DNA of 50,590 bases from a virus: IMG/VR virus record IMGVR_UViG_3300030098_004404, positions 1 to 50,590 of that record; one strand, given 5' to 3'. Below, in pieces: positions 1 through 4,994 of this stretch. Every line of letters begins with the position of its first letter. The stretch's first letter is position 1. Position numbers and translations under genes: made by a program. The notes below the pieces were generated by a model. The model was not told the DNA's origin, did not search any database, and saw only the letters and a list, made by a program, of their open reading frames with translations.

Positions 1-34
1 CACATGCTCCAGAACCTCTCGTGTTTACTCTTTC

Positions 35-62
35 ATTATACTATATATATCGGCAATGTCAA
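35..62 (-). promoter_or_regulatory. Early promoter P1 (sigma-70 type)
   Basis: On the minus strand TTGACA (57-62) is followed after 16 bases by TATAAT (35-40), with GCCGATATATATAG in the spacer. It would drive a gene whose ATG lies at 3-5 and which leaves the window, with AGAGG as a possible ribosome site. The TGA stop of the preceding gene lies inside the -35 box. Confidence 0.85.
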
Positions 63-211
63 GCGGTAACTTGAGAAATTTCCAGAATAATTTCTGAATC
101 TTTTGCAAGTTCTGAATCCTTCTCAATGTAGATCGAACCTGATACATCGCCGCTTGCTGTAAAGCGTACTTTCGTCTTTGTCTCTTTGTCTTTGATAAAT
201 TTGATTGTCAT
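59..211 (-). CDS. Small hypothetical early protein, 50 aa
   Basis: The reading frame starts MTIKFIKDKETKTKVRF and ends EISQVTA. It starts at ATG 211 with AAAGG nine bases upstream. It is charged and predicted to be a soluble beta-rich protein; I do not recognise a family. It is the second gene after promoter P2, behind the 41-aa gene at 233-358. Its TGA stop (59-61 on the plus strand) is built into the -35 hexamer of promoter P1, so the end of this gene and the next promoter share bases. Function unknown; the setting suggests an early host-directed protein. Confidence 0.7.
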   Translation of the reverse strand: MTIKFIKDKETKTKVRFTASGDVSGSIYIEKDSELAKDSEIILEISQVTA

Positions 212-232
212 CTTAAAAACCTTTCGCTAAAA

Positions 233-358
233 TTAAAACTCGTTGATGGCCGCCCTACGTTGGGCTGACCGTGTACGTTGTCGCTTTGGCCGGTTGTCGT
301 GTACCTGATGGGTATTGGCCTGATGGCCGACTGACGGTTTGCCGACCTTAATAGTCAT
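233..358 (-). CDS. Small basic early protein, 41 aa
   Basis: The protein begins MTIKVGKPSVGHQ and has a strongly basic second half (NRPKRQRTRSAQRRAA), which suggests nucleic acid binding. The first four residues match those of the next gene (MTIKF). Promoter P2 would start RNA near 385, giving a 27-base leader to ATG 358, as for the neighbours. An in-frame ATG at 385 would add nine residues but would sit at the very start of the transcript, so I prefer 358. No clear Shine-Dalgarno site is visible. No family recognised. Confidence 0.5.
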   Translation of the reverse strand: MTIKVGKPSVGHQANTHQVHDNRPKRQRTRSAQRRAAINEF

Positions 359-391
359 CGTTATTGTTTTTTTCTTGCTTCTCATACTTCT

Positions 392-419
392 ATTATACTT
401 TATATATCGGCGTTGTCAA
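392..419 (-). promoter_or_regulatory. Early promoter P2 (sigma-70 type)
   Basis: Minus-strand TTGACA (414-419), 16-base spacer with GCCGATAT, TATAAT (392-397). CCCC precedes the -35 box, as in most members of this family. It drives 233-358 and 59-211. Confidence 0.85.
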
Positions 420-429
420 GGGGTTGACT

Positions 430-681
430 TTAATTTATTTTGTTTTTTTCGCTGACTTGCTGACCTAATGTCTGTAATTTGACTCGGTAGAGATAAGATA
501 AGACAAGCATCACGATGGCAGGCCTAACCATCTGCACCGTAGTTTGCTGCGTCCATATTTAAGCCCACAAAGGAGCAGGATTTGACTTACGCCTCGATGC
601 ACCCCTAAACCGTCTTACCGATTCTGTCCTTACGTAATGGCTACAAAGGCCTTGAAGGGGTTGTGATGCTGTCTGTCTTAT
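430..681 (-). ncRNA. Candidate promoter-driven small RNA region
   Basis: Promoter P3 fires into about 250 bases with no convincing gene. No ATG lies within the usual 20-40 base leader. A 26-codon frame (430-510) has no ribosome site. One hairpin is visible, with GATGG (514-518) pairing CCATC (528-532). I could not fold a tRNA from it. A structured RNA or a decayed gene are both possible. Confidence 0.3.
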
Positions 682-687
682 GCCTCC

Positions 688-715
688 ATTATAATATATA
701 TCGACCAGATGTCAA
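688..715 (-). promoter_or_regulatory. Early promoter P3 (sigma-70 type)
   Basis: Minus-strand TTGACA (710-715), 16-base spacer ending GTCGATATATAT, TATAAT (688-693), with CCCC before the -35. No gene starts directly downstream. Confidence 0.85.
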
Positions 716-739
716 GGGGAAGTTTAGAAAAATCCCAGA

Positions 740-790
740 ATAAAAAGAAAAAAACTTTTGTCGTAAGTCCTTTAACAGCAAGGGTTTACG
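740..790. repeat. Hairpin repeat element, copy D (inverted)
   Basis: CGTAAGTCC (762-770) and GGGTTTACG (782-790) form a nine-base stem with two G-U pairs when read on the plus strand. The element resembles copies A-C at 4995, 2661 and 3726, but lies in the opposite orientation. It sits beside a GC hairpin at 795-809 and an A/T-run at 741-757. Confidence 0.55.
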
Positions 791-809
791 AAAACCGGGG
801 CAGCCCCGG
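791..809 (-). terminator. Putative terminator of the 833-1817 operon
   Basis: On the minus strand CCGGGG, CTG, CCCCGG form a tight six-base hairpin followed by TTTT. It lies about 25 bases after the stop codons of the last two genes of the leftward operon driven by promoter P4. A second small hairpin (CCGGAAATCCGG) sits just before it. Confidence 0.55.
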
Positions 810-832
810 ATTTCCGGCCTGTCAAGCCCTAT

Positions 833-922
833 TTATTTATAGGCGGCGATTATTGTCACTGCGAACCAAACCCAAGCGGCGGAGCATCCGAACCATAAAA
901 TTGATTTTGACGTGTCTTTCAT
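833..922 (-). CDS. Tiny single-helix membrane protein, 29 aa
   Basis: Starts MKDTSKSILWFGCSAAWVWF and ends TIIAAYK. A short polar N-terminus is followed by one hydrophobic helix of about 20 residues. The ribosome site is good (AGGAAACAGGAAA before the ATG). It lies in a different frame inside the 3' half of 837-1004, so the two overlap over 86 bases; both have plausible starts. It is the last gene of the P4 operon. Probably an inner-membrane peptide; function unknown. Confidence 0.55.
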   Translation of the reverse strand: MKDTSKSILWFGCSAAWVWFAVTIIAAYK

Positions 923-1004
923 TTTCCTGTTTCCTCTTTTCAATATTTTCTAATCGTTGGAAATAGCGTGCAAGTTCCATTGATTGGCATCGTCTCATTC
1001 TCAT
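837..1004 (-). CDS. Small basic helical protein, 55 aa
   Basis: Starts MRMRRCQSMELARYFQ. It is predicted helical and rich in arginine and lysine, with a coiled-coil-like stretch (RLENIEKRKQENERH). The ATG overlaps the TGA of 1001-1084 (ATGA), with GGAG eight bases before it, so coupled translation is likely. A longer frame opens at 1052, but that start would lie inside the preceding gene. It overlaps the membrane peptide gene 833-922 in another frame; one of the two could be spurious. Confidence 0.5.
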   Translation of the reverse strand: MRMRRCQSMELARYFQRLENIEKRKQENERHVKINFMVRMLRRLGLVRSDNNRRL

Positions 1005-1084
1005 AACATAAACTCCGCTACAATCCAACCGGCAATAAATGCAATCGTGCAAAACGCAATCGCTCGTTTTTGTTCATCGTTCAT
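1001..1084 (-). CDS. Tiny single-helix membrane protein, 27 aa
   Basis: Sequence MNDEQKRAIAFCTIAFIAGW then IVAEFML: a charged N-terminal seven residues followed by one transmembrane helix. The ATG overlaps the TGA of 1081-1380 and its own TGA overlaps the next ATG, so three genes are joined by ATGA overlaps. Function unknown; one of at least six single-span peptides in the early block. Confidence 0.55.
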   Translation of the reverse strand: MNDEQKRAIAFCTIAFIAGWIVAEFML

Positions 1085-1380
1085 AGTTCTGTACTCCATT
1101 CGTGATATTGTTCGGGTGTCATAAAGCTCATGTCCTCAGCGTGGCAAAGTATCCACGGAAAACCAAACTCATCTTCCACCCACAAGTCCAACAGTTCTAT
1201 ATCTCCAGCCGCTGCGACTTCTTCCAACACCTCAGCCGGTACTGCAACCTTCATCGAACTAATTGCTCCGCCTTCAGGCTTCGCCCCTAAGTGTTCACAT
1301 TCAAATTTATTTAATGGCGGCAAGATTCTAGCAAGCGTAACCATACAAACACCCATAGGCGGCAAAATTCCATCGTTCAT
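1081..1380 (-). CDS. Hypothetical acidic early protein, 99 aa
   Basis: Starts MNDGILPPMGVCMVTLARIL and ends QYHEWSTEL. The C-terminal half is acidic and aromatic (ELLDLWVEDEFGFPWILC). The ribosome site GGAGG lies in the last codons of 1383-1817, two bases separate the genes, and the ATG is well placed, so translation is probably coupled. Second gene of the P4 operon. No family recognised. Confidence 0.7.
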   Translation of the reverse strand: MNDGILPPMGVCMVTLARILPPLNKFECEHLGAKPEGGAISSMKVAVPAEVLEEVAAAGDIELLDLWVEDEFGFPWILCHAEDMSFMTPEQYHEWSTEL

Positions 1381-1382
1381 TT

Positions 1383-1817
1383 TTAATCCTCCAGTAAATC
1401 GTCGGCGTCGATCAGTCCACCGTTCACCATACCGCCAACCATAGCGAGCATGTTTTTATGAAGCTGAATTTCATCGGCTTCGTTGTCGCTGTAGTCCAGT
1501 TCGCCGGACAAGTCAACGAAGTCTGTACCGCCTTTGTGCGTGGTGAAGATTGACTTTTCTTCTACCTGCTTGCGGAGCTTCTCAATGTTGCGAGCTTTCG
1601 CCGCTTTCGCTTTTTGGTGAGCGGTTTCCGTTTCCGCTTCTTCTGCCATCAATTCATTGAGGCGTGCAATCGTGCGACAGCCTCGCACGTTGTCGTGATA
1701 CTTTTCAGGAAGCCACGAGTTAGGGACTTCGATCAACTCGGCAAACTGCTGTTGCATGTATGCGTTGAGTTCGTCGATGTTGTTGAATCCGCAGTAAGGT
1801 TTAGTTGAATCTAGCAT
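1383..1817 (-). CDS. Hypothetical early protein, 144 aa
   Basis: The largest product of the early block. An N-terminal part (MLDSTKPYCGFNNIDEL) is followed by an alanine/glutamate/lysine-rich helical stretch around residues 55-90 and an acidic C-terminus ending DADDLLED. The start at 1817 has AAAGG eight bases upstream, and P4 gives a leader of about 30 bases. First gene of a five-gene operon (1383-1817 to 833-922). Not recognised; soluble by composition. Confidence 0.75.
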   Translation of the reverse strand: MLDSTKPYCGFNNIDELNAYMQQQFAELIEVPNSWLPEKYHDNVRGCRTIARLNELMAEEAETETAHQKAKAAKARNIEKLRKQVEEKSIFTTHKGGTDFVDLSGELDYSDNEADEIQLHKNMLAMVGGMVNGGLIDADDLLED

Positions 1818-1854
1818 AGTTTACCTTTCAGAGTGTTGTGTTTTGTATACCTAA

Positions 1855-1883
1855 ATTTTAATCTATGGAACTGTATTTGTCAA
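1855..1883 (-). promoter_or_regulatory. Early promoter P4 (sigma-70 type)
   Basis: Minus-strand TTGACA (1878-1883), 17-base spacer, TAAAAT (1855-1860), with CCCC before the -35. The spacer lacks GCCGAT, so this is a diverged member. It drives the five-gene operon ending near 833. Confidence 0.75.
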
Positions 1884-1902
1884 GGGGTCATAGGGGATTT
1901 TT

Positions 1903-2115
1903 TTAGAATCCTCTTAGACCGTGTTGGTCGTGCAGCACATCCCAAGCCGATTGGGAAGCGTTCCATTCATCGACAGTCATTCCGAATTGCTCATGAATTG
2001 GGATCTCTTTGACTTCCGATTCTTCCCAGCTATTGCCGTTTGCAATGCTTGGCTTGTCAGAGCCACCGATCAACAAATACTGTTTTCCCTGTTCGGGCTT
2101 ATCTTTTTTAGTCAT
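1903..2115 (-). CDS. Hypothetical early protein, 70 aa
   Basis: The start is set at ATG 2115 (MTKKDKPEQGKQYLLIG) because AAAGG lies just before it and P5 would begin RNA near 2143. A longer frame to 2190 would run through the promoter and is rejected. The C-terminal half (EIPIHEQFGMTVDEWNASQS) is acidic and helical. Single-gene unit between P5 and P4. No family recognised. Confidence 0.7.
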   Translation of the reverse strand: MTKKDKPEQGKQYLLIGGSDKPSIANGNSWEESEVKEIPIHEQFGMTVDEWNASQSAWDVLHDQHGLRGF

Positions 2116-2149
2116 AATCTTTCCTTTGTGTTGTGTTTTGTATGCTAAA

Positions 2150-2177
2150 ATTTTACCATAACTTGGCCGTATGTCAA
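2150..2177 (-). promoter_or_regulatory. Early promoter P5 (sigma-70 type)
   Basis: Minus-strand TTGACA (2172-2177), 16-base spacer, TAAAAT (2150-2155). The TGA stop of the upstream gene 2174-2395 is contained in the -35 hexamer. Drives 1903-2115. Confidence 0.8.
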
Positions 2178-2395
2178 GGGGTCGGAACATACTTTCCTAC
2201 AAGTTTATGCCACTTTTTCATAACGTAGTCGTATTGGCCGGTTGTCTCTGGATTGCTGATGCAGTTGCCAGCTTCGTTGACACTATCGCAAATGATCCAC
2301 TTGCCATATGTGTTGTGGCGTACCAAGTACCGCATACCGGTTGGCGTGTCTTTGATCATTCGGACTTCGTAAGGCTTCATTCCGGGTAGTAACAT
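2174..2395 (-). CDS. Hypothetical early protein, 73 aa
   Basis: Starts MLLPGMKPYEVRMIKDTPTG; a mixed basic, beta-rich small protein with two cysteines (WIICDSVNEAGNC). ATG 2395 is preceded by CGAAAGGAAAATAAA, a good ribosome site, and promoter P6 lies 27 bases further up. The stop overlaps the next promoter P5. No family recognised. Confidence 0.75.
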   Translation of the reverse strand: MLLPGMKPYEVRMIKDTPTGMRYLVRHNTYGKWIICDSVNEAGNCISNPETTGQYDYVMKKWHKLVGKYVPTP

Positions 2396-2421
2396 TTTAT
2401 TTTCCTTTCGTTATGTCTATC

Positions 2422-2450
2422 ATTATACCATAATCATCGGCATTTGTCAA
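2422..2450 (-). promoter_or_regulatory. Early promoter P6 (sigma-70 type)
   Basis: Minus-strand TTGACA (2445-2450), 17-base spacer containing GCCGAT, TATAAT (2422-2427), CCCC before the -35. Drives 2174-2395. Confidence 0.85.
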
Positions 2451-2462
2451 GGGGTATCTTAA

Positions 2463-2573
2463 CTAATTCTCGTAAGTTTTTAGGATTTTTGTAACGACCC
2501 AGCCGACTGGTAAAAGTAAAACCGGCACGACTACAAACATCATAAACTCTTCGTTGTCTAACATCCAATCCAT
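2463..2573 (-). CDS. Small single-helix membrane protein, 36 aa
   Basis: Starts MDWMLDNEEFMMF, then one strongly hydrophobic helix (VVVPVLLLPVGWVV) and a short basic tail (TKILKTYEN). An acidic N-terminus and basic C-terminus suggest an N-out orientation. AAGGAT precedes the ATG at 2573. Between P6 and a degenerate promoter-like sequence at about 2600-2640. Function unknown. Confidence 0.6.
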   Translation of the reverse strand: MDWMLDNEEFMMFVVVPVLLLPVGWVVTKILKTYEN

Positions 2574-2601
2574 AATCTTATCCTTTCTTGATAACTTCTT
2601 A

Positions 2602-2640
2602 ACTATATATATTATCGCACATGGTCGTGACACGTTAGGT
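2602..2640 (-). promoter_or_regulatory. Degenerate early promoter (P7)
   Basis: The minus strand contains GCGATAATATATATAG, which matches the spacer/-10 side of the early promoter family, but no good TTGACA lies at the right distance. It may be a weak promoter for 2463-2573. Confidence 0.25.
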
Positions 2641-2660
2641 CACTGCCGACTGAAATTCTG

Positions 2661-2732
2661 AAAAAAACAGGAAAAAATCTCGGCCGGGCAGCCCCAGTTT
2701 TCGTAAGTCCTTACCACTAAACGACTTACGTC
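2661..2732 (-). repeat. Hairpin repeat element, copy B (possible terminator)
   Basis: CGTAAGTC (2702-2709) and GACTTACG (2723-2730) form an eight-base stem with a 13-base loop. Next, on the minus strand, come a GC-rich tract (2682-2695, GGGGCTGCCCGGCC) and two T-runs (2672-2677, 2661-2667). It lies a few bases after the stop of 2738-2929, so it may end that operon. Confidence 0.6.
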
Positions 2733-2737
2733 AAAAC

Positions 2738-2929
2738 TTAGCAAAAAGCACACTCGTCCAGCGTAGGCGTGTACTCGCCGCCCTGCTTGCCGCACTTGGG
2801 ACAGATGTCACTGCCATCTAGGACGATAAACAAATCATCCTCTAGCTCCATCTCCTCCTCCTCGCACCACATCCAATACTGCAAGGAACCATCATCTTCG
2901 GGTTGAAAATTTTCGTCGTGATCGCTCAT
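2738..2929 (-). CDS. Small acidic zinc-ribbon protein, 63 aa
   Basis: Starts MSDHDENFQPEDDGS. An acidic middle (CEEEEMELEDD) is followed by CPKCGKQGGEY and a terminal CAFC, giving two CxxC knuckles that would bind one zinc ion. The start at 2929 overlaps the end of 2892-3020 and has GAGTGG upstream; an in-frame ATG at 2941 is the alternative. Third gene of the P8 operon. Zinc-ribbon peptides of this size usually make protein or nucleic-acid contacts; target unknown. Confidence 0.65.
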   Translation of the reverse strand: MSDHDENFQPEDDGSLQYWMWCEEEEMELEDDLFIVLDGSDICPKCGKQGGEYTPTLDECAFC

Positions 2930-3020
2930 AAATCCACTCATCAAACAAGCCAAGTAAAACGGGAAAGGTGACGGCGGCAACCGTCGCCCATTCCCAGAAG
3001 GTAATCATTTCGCTACTCAT
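2892..3020 (-). CDS. Small single-helix membrane protein, 42 aa
   Basis: Starts MSSEMITFWEWATVAAVTFP, with one hydrophobic helix (about residues 7-27) and a basic tail (YERSRRKFSTRR). The ATG shares a base with the TGA of 3020-3307 (TGATG), and the 3' end overlaps the start of 2738-2929 in another frame. Middle gene of the P8 operon. The basic tail suggests a cytoplasmic C-terminus. Function unknown. Confidence 0.6.
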   Translation of the reverse strand: MSSEMITFWEWATVAAVTFPVLLGLFDEWIYERSRRKFSTRR

Positions 3021-3307
3021 CAGTCCCAATCCCTCATCGCATAGTTTTCCCATTCGGCGGCGTACATATCCACCGGATCATAGTCGCTGTAATCGTCGTC
3101 CCACGGCTCCTGTGGGTACTCGCTCGGATCTTCATCCTCCATTCCCGCATAGAAGTCACGATGCGGATCGAAGCTCGAAGGCTCAAGCTCAGGCTCGGCG
3201 GCCTCCTGCTCCTCCAGCCATGCGTGATACTCCTCCCAGTCAGCCTGTGTAGGCTCAACGGGTGCGAGTTCTTCGGACTGGATGTTGATGTCAAATTTAG
3301 AAAACAT
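3020..3307 (-). CDS. Highly acidic small protein, DNA-mimic candidate, 95 aa
   Basis: By my count 31 of 95 residues are Asp or Glu, against one Lys and two Arg, with many Trp and Tyr. The C-terminal third (DDDYSDYDPVDMYAAEWENY) is the most acidic part. Phage proteins with such composition, such as T7 Ocr, often mimic DNA and block restriction or other DNA-binding enzymes. I see no sequence match to Ocr, so this is a composition argument. AAAGG precedes ATG 3307; P8 gives a leader of about 34 bases. First gene of a three-gene operon. Confidence 0.75.
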   Translation of the reverse strand: MFSKFDINIQSEELAPVEPTQADWEEYHAWLEEQEAAEPELEPSSFDPHRDFYAGMEDEDPSEYPQEPWDDDYSDYDPVDMYAAEWENYAMRDWD

Positions 3308-3347
3308 AGAAAAAACCTTTCAAAAGTGTCGTGTCTTGTATAACCCC

Positions 3348-3375
3348 ATTATACATAATATCGGCAGAATGTCAA
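3348..3375 (-). promoter_or_regulatory. Early promoter P8 (sigma-70 type)
   Basis: Minus-strand TTGACA (3370-3375), 16-base spacer with GCCGATAT, TATAAT (3348-3353), CCCC before the -35. Drives the operon 3020-3307, 2892-3020, 2738-2929. Confidence 0.85.
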
Positions 3376-3385
3376 GGGGTCTTTA

Positions 3386-3551
3386 GGAAAAAAATCAAAG
3401 TTTTTGGGATTTGAGCAGATTCGTCACTGCTCGGCTTAACCTCTGCGGATTTCAGATGGGCAATATCTCGCGGGCGATTCGCCTTTGAGTCGCTCCTGCT
3501 TACCGGAGCCACCGCTTTAGGAATTCATTGGATTAGTAACCTCTCTTTCAT
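3386..3551 (-). ncRNA. Candidate structured small RNA under promoter P9
   Basis: P9 fires into about 150 bases with no gene; the only ATG near the start opens a seven-codon frame. Three compact hairpins are visible: GGAGC/GCTCC (3505-3509 with 3492-3496), CGCC/GGCG around ATT (3480-3483 with 3473-3476), and CTGCTC/GAGCAG (3427-3432 with 3413-3418). A T-rich stretch follows on the minus strand (3388-3405). These features suggest an independently transcribed RNA. Confidence 0.45.
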
Positions 3552-3557
3552 GCCTTA

Positions 3558-3586
3558 ATTATACCACAAAAAGTTGATCTTGTCAA
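3558..3586 (-). promoter_or_regulatory. Early promoter P9 (sigma-70 type)
   Basis: Minus-strand TTGACA (3581-3586), 17-base spacer without the GCCGAT core, TATAAT (3558-3563), CCCC before the -35. No gene downstream; see the RNA candidate. Confidence 0.8.
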
Positions 3587-3602
3587 GGGGTATTTAGAAA
3601 TT

Positions 3603-3671
3603 TTACGATAAAACTTCTGCACCCAAAAGACCAATTAAACAAGCACCAATAAGTAAACAAAAAAACGTCAT
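3603..3671 (-). CDS. Tiny hydrophobic membrane peptide, 22 aa
   Basis: MTFFCLLIGACLIGLLGAEV then LS: almost entirely one hydrophobic helix. The ribosome site is the strongest of the block (AGGAGG, nine bases before the ATG). Oddly, the -10 of promoter P10 overlaps this site, so a transcript from P10 would begin after it; the site would work only on read-through RNA from further upstream. A longer frame upstream has no support. Confidence 0.5.
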   Translation of the reverse strand: MTFFCLLIGACLIGLLGAEVLS

Positions 3672-3684
3672 ATTAACTTCCTCC

Positions 3685-3713
3685 TTTATACTATATATAT
3701 CGGCAGAAGTCAA
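3685..3713 (-). promoter_or_regulatory. Early promoter P10 (sigma-70 type)
   Basis: Minus-strand TTGACT (3708-3713), 17-base spacer with GCCGATATATATAG, TATAAA (3685-3690). The -10 box runs into the AGGAGG ribosome site of 3603-3671. Confidence 0.7.
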
Positions 3714-3725
3714 TAGCAAACTTAA

Positions 3726-3806
3726 GAAAAAAGCAAAAAAAAGGGAAAAAACCCGGCCGGGCGGGGCCACTTTTTGTAAGTCCTTTAATTTCAACAACTT
3801 ACGTCA
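3726..3806 (-). repeat. Hairpin repeat element, copy C (possible terminator)
   Basis: GTAAGT (3776-3781) and ACTTAC (3797-3802) keep the stem of copies A and B in diverged form. On the minus strand a GC-rich block (3752-3769, containing CCCGGCCGGG) and two T-runs (3746-3751, 3735-3742) follow. It lies between the stop of 3853-4134 and promoter P10. Confidence 0.55.
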
Positions 3807-3852
3807 AAGTTTGCCCTGTATGTAGACCGCTCACACAGTCGTATTTGTTAGG

Positions 3853-4134
3853 CTACGACGGCAGGCATCCGTCAAGGATACCGCCGTGAGCGTCAAGCTC
3901 TGCACGTACTACCTCAACCGGCACGAAACCATAAACGGTTTCGGTGTAGTCATCAGTGCCGCACAGCTCTGCATAGTTGCGAAGCTCTGCTGTCTTTGGT
4001 GTAGTAGATGGAAAGCCACACTCTACCGTAACAGGTACGCCGTCAGTGTTACGCTGCGAGTAAGCACCATCGTGAGCCTGTACGCTAATGTTGAAGCCGT
4101 CGTTACAAGTGATTCTAGGATTGTGAGAAAACAT
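3853..4134 (-). CDS. Hypothetical early protein, 93 aa
   Basis: Starts MFSHNPRITCNDGFNISVQA and contains FVPVEVVRAELDAHGGI near the C-terminus. The start at 4134 is set by CGAAAGG ten bases upstream; a longer frame to 4191 lacks a site. It looks like a small soluble alpha/beta protein; I do not recognise its function. It follows 4231-4464 after a 96-base gap containing a hairpin (4180-4195), and no promoter is visible in the gap, so P11 probably serves both. Confidence 0.7.
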   Translation of the reverse strand: MFSHNPRITCNDGFNISVQAHDGAYSQRNTDGVPVTVECGFPSTTPKTAELRNYAELCGTDDYTETVYGFVPVEVVRAELDAHGGILDGCLPS

Positions 4135-4179
4135 AAGATAAACCTTTCGTTGGTGTGGTTGTGTGGTGCGTATCTTGGA

Positions 4180-4195
4180 ATAGGTCGCCACCTAT
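4180..4195 (-). other. Hairpin between two early genes
   Basis: ATAGGT, GGCG, ACCTAT form a six-base stem with a four-base loop on the minus strand, in the 96-base gap between 4231-4464 and 3853-4134. It could be an RNA processing or stabilising structure; no T-run follows. Confidence 0.4.
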
Positions 4196-4230
4196 GCTTG
4201 CGACTAGGGCAAGGCTTGCGGGTTAAACCC

Positions 4231-4464
4231 TTACTCGTTGGCAGTGCCGTACTTCTCAAAGTATCGAGCCATTGCATCCATCTTAGATTGCGGTACTTCC
4301 GTAACGCTGATGGTCTCAACGTCATTGTAATAATGATTGTAACGGAAGCGGGTTTCGCCGTGTTCATTGGTGAATAGCGAATCCTGCCCAACAGTGCAGA
4401 ATGTAGTTTCCCGGCCGGTTACTGGGTGGATAGCCAGAACGTCAAAGTTTTTTTTGTTAGTCAT
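4231..4464 (-). CDS. Small early protein, paralogue of 5072-5296, 77 aa
   Basis: Starts MTNKKNFDVLAIHPVTGRET and ends with VPQSKMDAMARYFEKYGTAN. The last 22 residues match those of 5072-5296 at all but two positions, and the pattern FDV-AI-P--GR---F and GET-FR-N-YY are shared, so the two are clear duplicates. The start at 4464 has CGAAAGGTAATAAC upstream. Probably a small soluble beta domain with a C-terminal helix. First gene after P11. Function unknown. Confidence 0.8.
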   Translation of the reverse strand: MTNKKNFDVLAIHPVTGRETTFCTVGQDSLFTNEHGETRFRYNHYYNDVETISVTEVPQSKMDAMARYFEKYGTANE

Positions 4465-4506
4465 GTTATTACCTTTCGTGAATGACTGTTGTTGTGTTAT
4501 GCCTTA

Positions 4507-4535
4507 AGTATACCATACTTATCGGCGTTTGTCAA
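4507..4535 (-). promoter_or_regulatory. Early promoter P11 (sigma-70 type)
   Basis: Minus-strand TTGACA (4530-4535), 17-base spacer with GCCGATA, TATACT (4507-4512), CCCC before the -35. Drives 4231-4464 and probably 3853-4134. Confidence 0.8.
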
Positions 4536-4544
4536 GGGGGTTCT

Positions 4545-4715
4545 TTAATTATTTATGATATTTATTAGAATATCTTTTCTAGCCCACAGGAATTCCAATT
4601 CGTTCATTATCACGATTTTCTTATGTCGTGAGCGTGCGTTGGCGTGTTCGTTGACTTTCGCTTCAATTTGTCGGTTAGTCGTGAACAGTTTCAGTTTAGC
4701 TTCGTTGCGTGTCAT
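4545..4715 (-). CDS. Small basic helical protein, 56 aa
   Basis: Starts MTRNEAKLKLFTTNRQIEAK and ends DILINIINN. Predicted almost all helical with many Arg and Lys (NARSRHKKIVIM), so nucleic-acid binding or a coiled coil is possible. GAAAGGTTACAAC precedes ATG 4715; P12 gives a leader of about 27 bases. Single-gene unit. No family recognised. Confidence 0.65.
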   Translation of the reverse strand: MTRNEAKLKLFTTNRQIEAKVNEHANARSRHKKIVIMNELEFLWARKDILINIINN

Positions 4716-4748
4716 GTTGTAACCTTTCGTTTAACTTTCTATGATCTT

Positions 4749-4777
4749 ATTATACCATAAGTATCGGCGTTTGTCAA
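4749..4777 (-). promoter_or_regulatory. Early promoter P12 (sigma-70 type)
   Basis: Minus-strand TTGACA (4772-4777), 17-base spacer with GCCGATA, TATAAT (4749-4754). It begins three bases after the stop of 4781-4918 and drives 4545-4715. Confidence 0.85.
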
Positions 4778-4780
4778 TAC

Positions 4781-4918
4781 CTAACTTGAGAGAATTTCTG
4801 ATTTTGTCCAGAAAAATTCTTTCTCGTCCATCCGCTCAACGTGTGCGGGAATGTCCCGCTTGTCTGTAATGATGCTGATGGTTCTGCCGTTGTCGTTTGT
4901 GAAAGTCATTTGAATCAT
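4781..4918 (-). CDS. Small hypothetical early protein, 45 aa
   Basis: Starts MIQMTFTNDNGRTISIITDK and ends SEILSS. Predicted to be a short beta hairpin followed by a charged helix (VERMDEKEFFWTKSE). AAAGGTAATAAC precedes ATG 4918, the same leader as 4231-4464. Single-gene unit between P13 and P12. No family recognised. Confidence 0.65.
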   Translation of the reverse strand: MIQMTFTNDNGRTISIITDKRDIPAHVERMDEKEFFWTKSEILSS

Positions 4919-4945
4919 GTTATTACCTTTGTTTGTTATGCCCTA

Positions 4946-4974
4946 AGTATATCATATATATCGTCACTTGTCAA
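4946..4974 (-). promoter_or_regulatory. Early promoter P13 (sigma-70 type)
   Basis: Minus-strand TTGACA (4969-4974), 17-base spacer with ACGATATATAT, TATACT (4946-4951). Drives 4781-4918. Confidence 0.8.
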
Positions 4975-4994
4975 GCACAATCTTAACTAAATAA

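Noticed and set aside
430-681. A possible tRNA in the P3 transcript
   Set aside because: A stretch resembling a D-arm (CGGTAAGACGG) is present, but no consistent acceptor, anticodon and T-arm stems can be paired around it.
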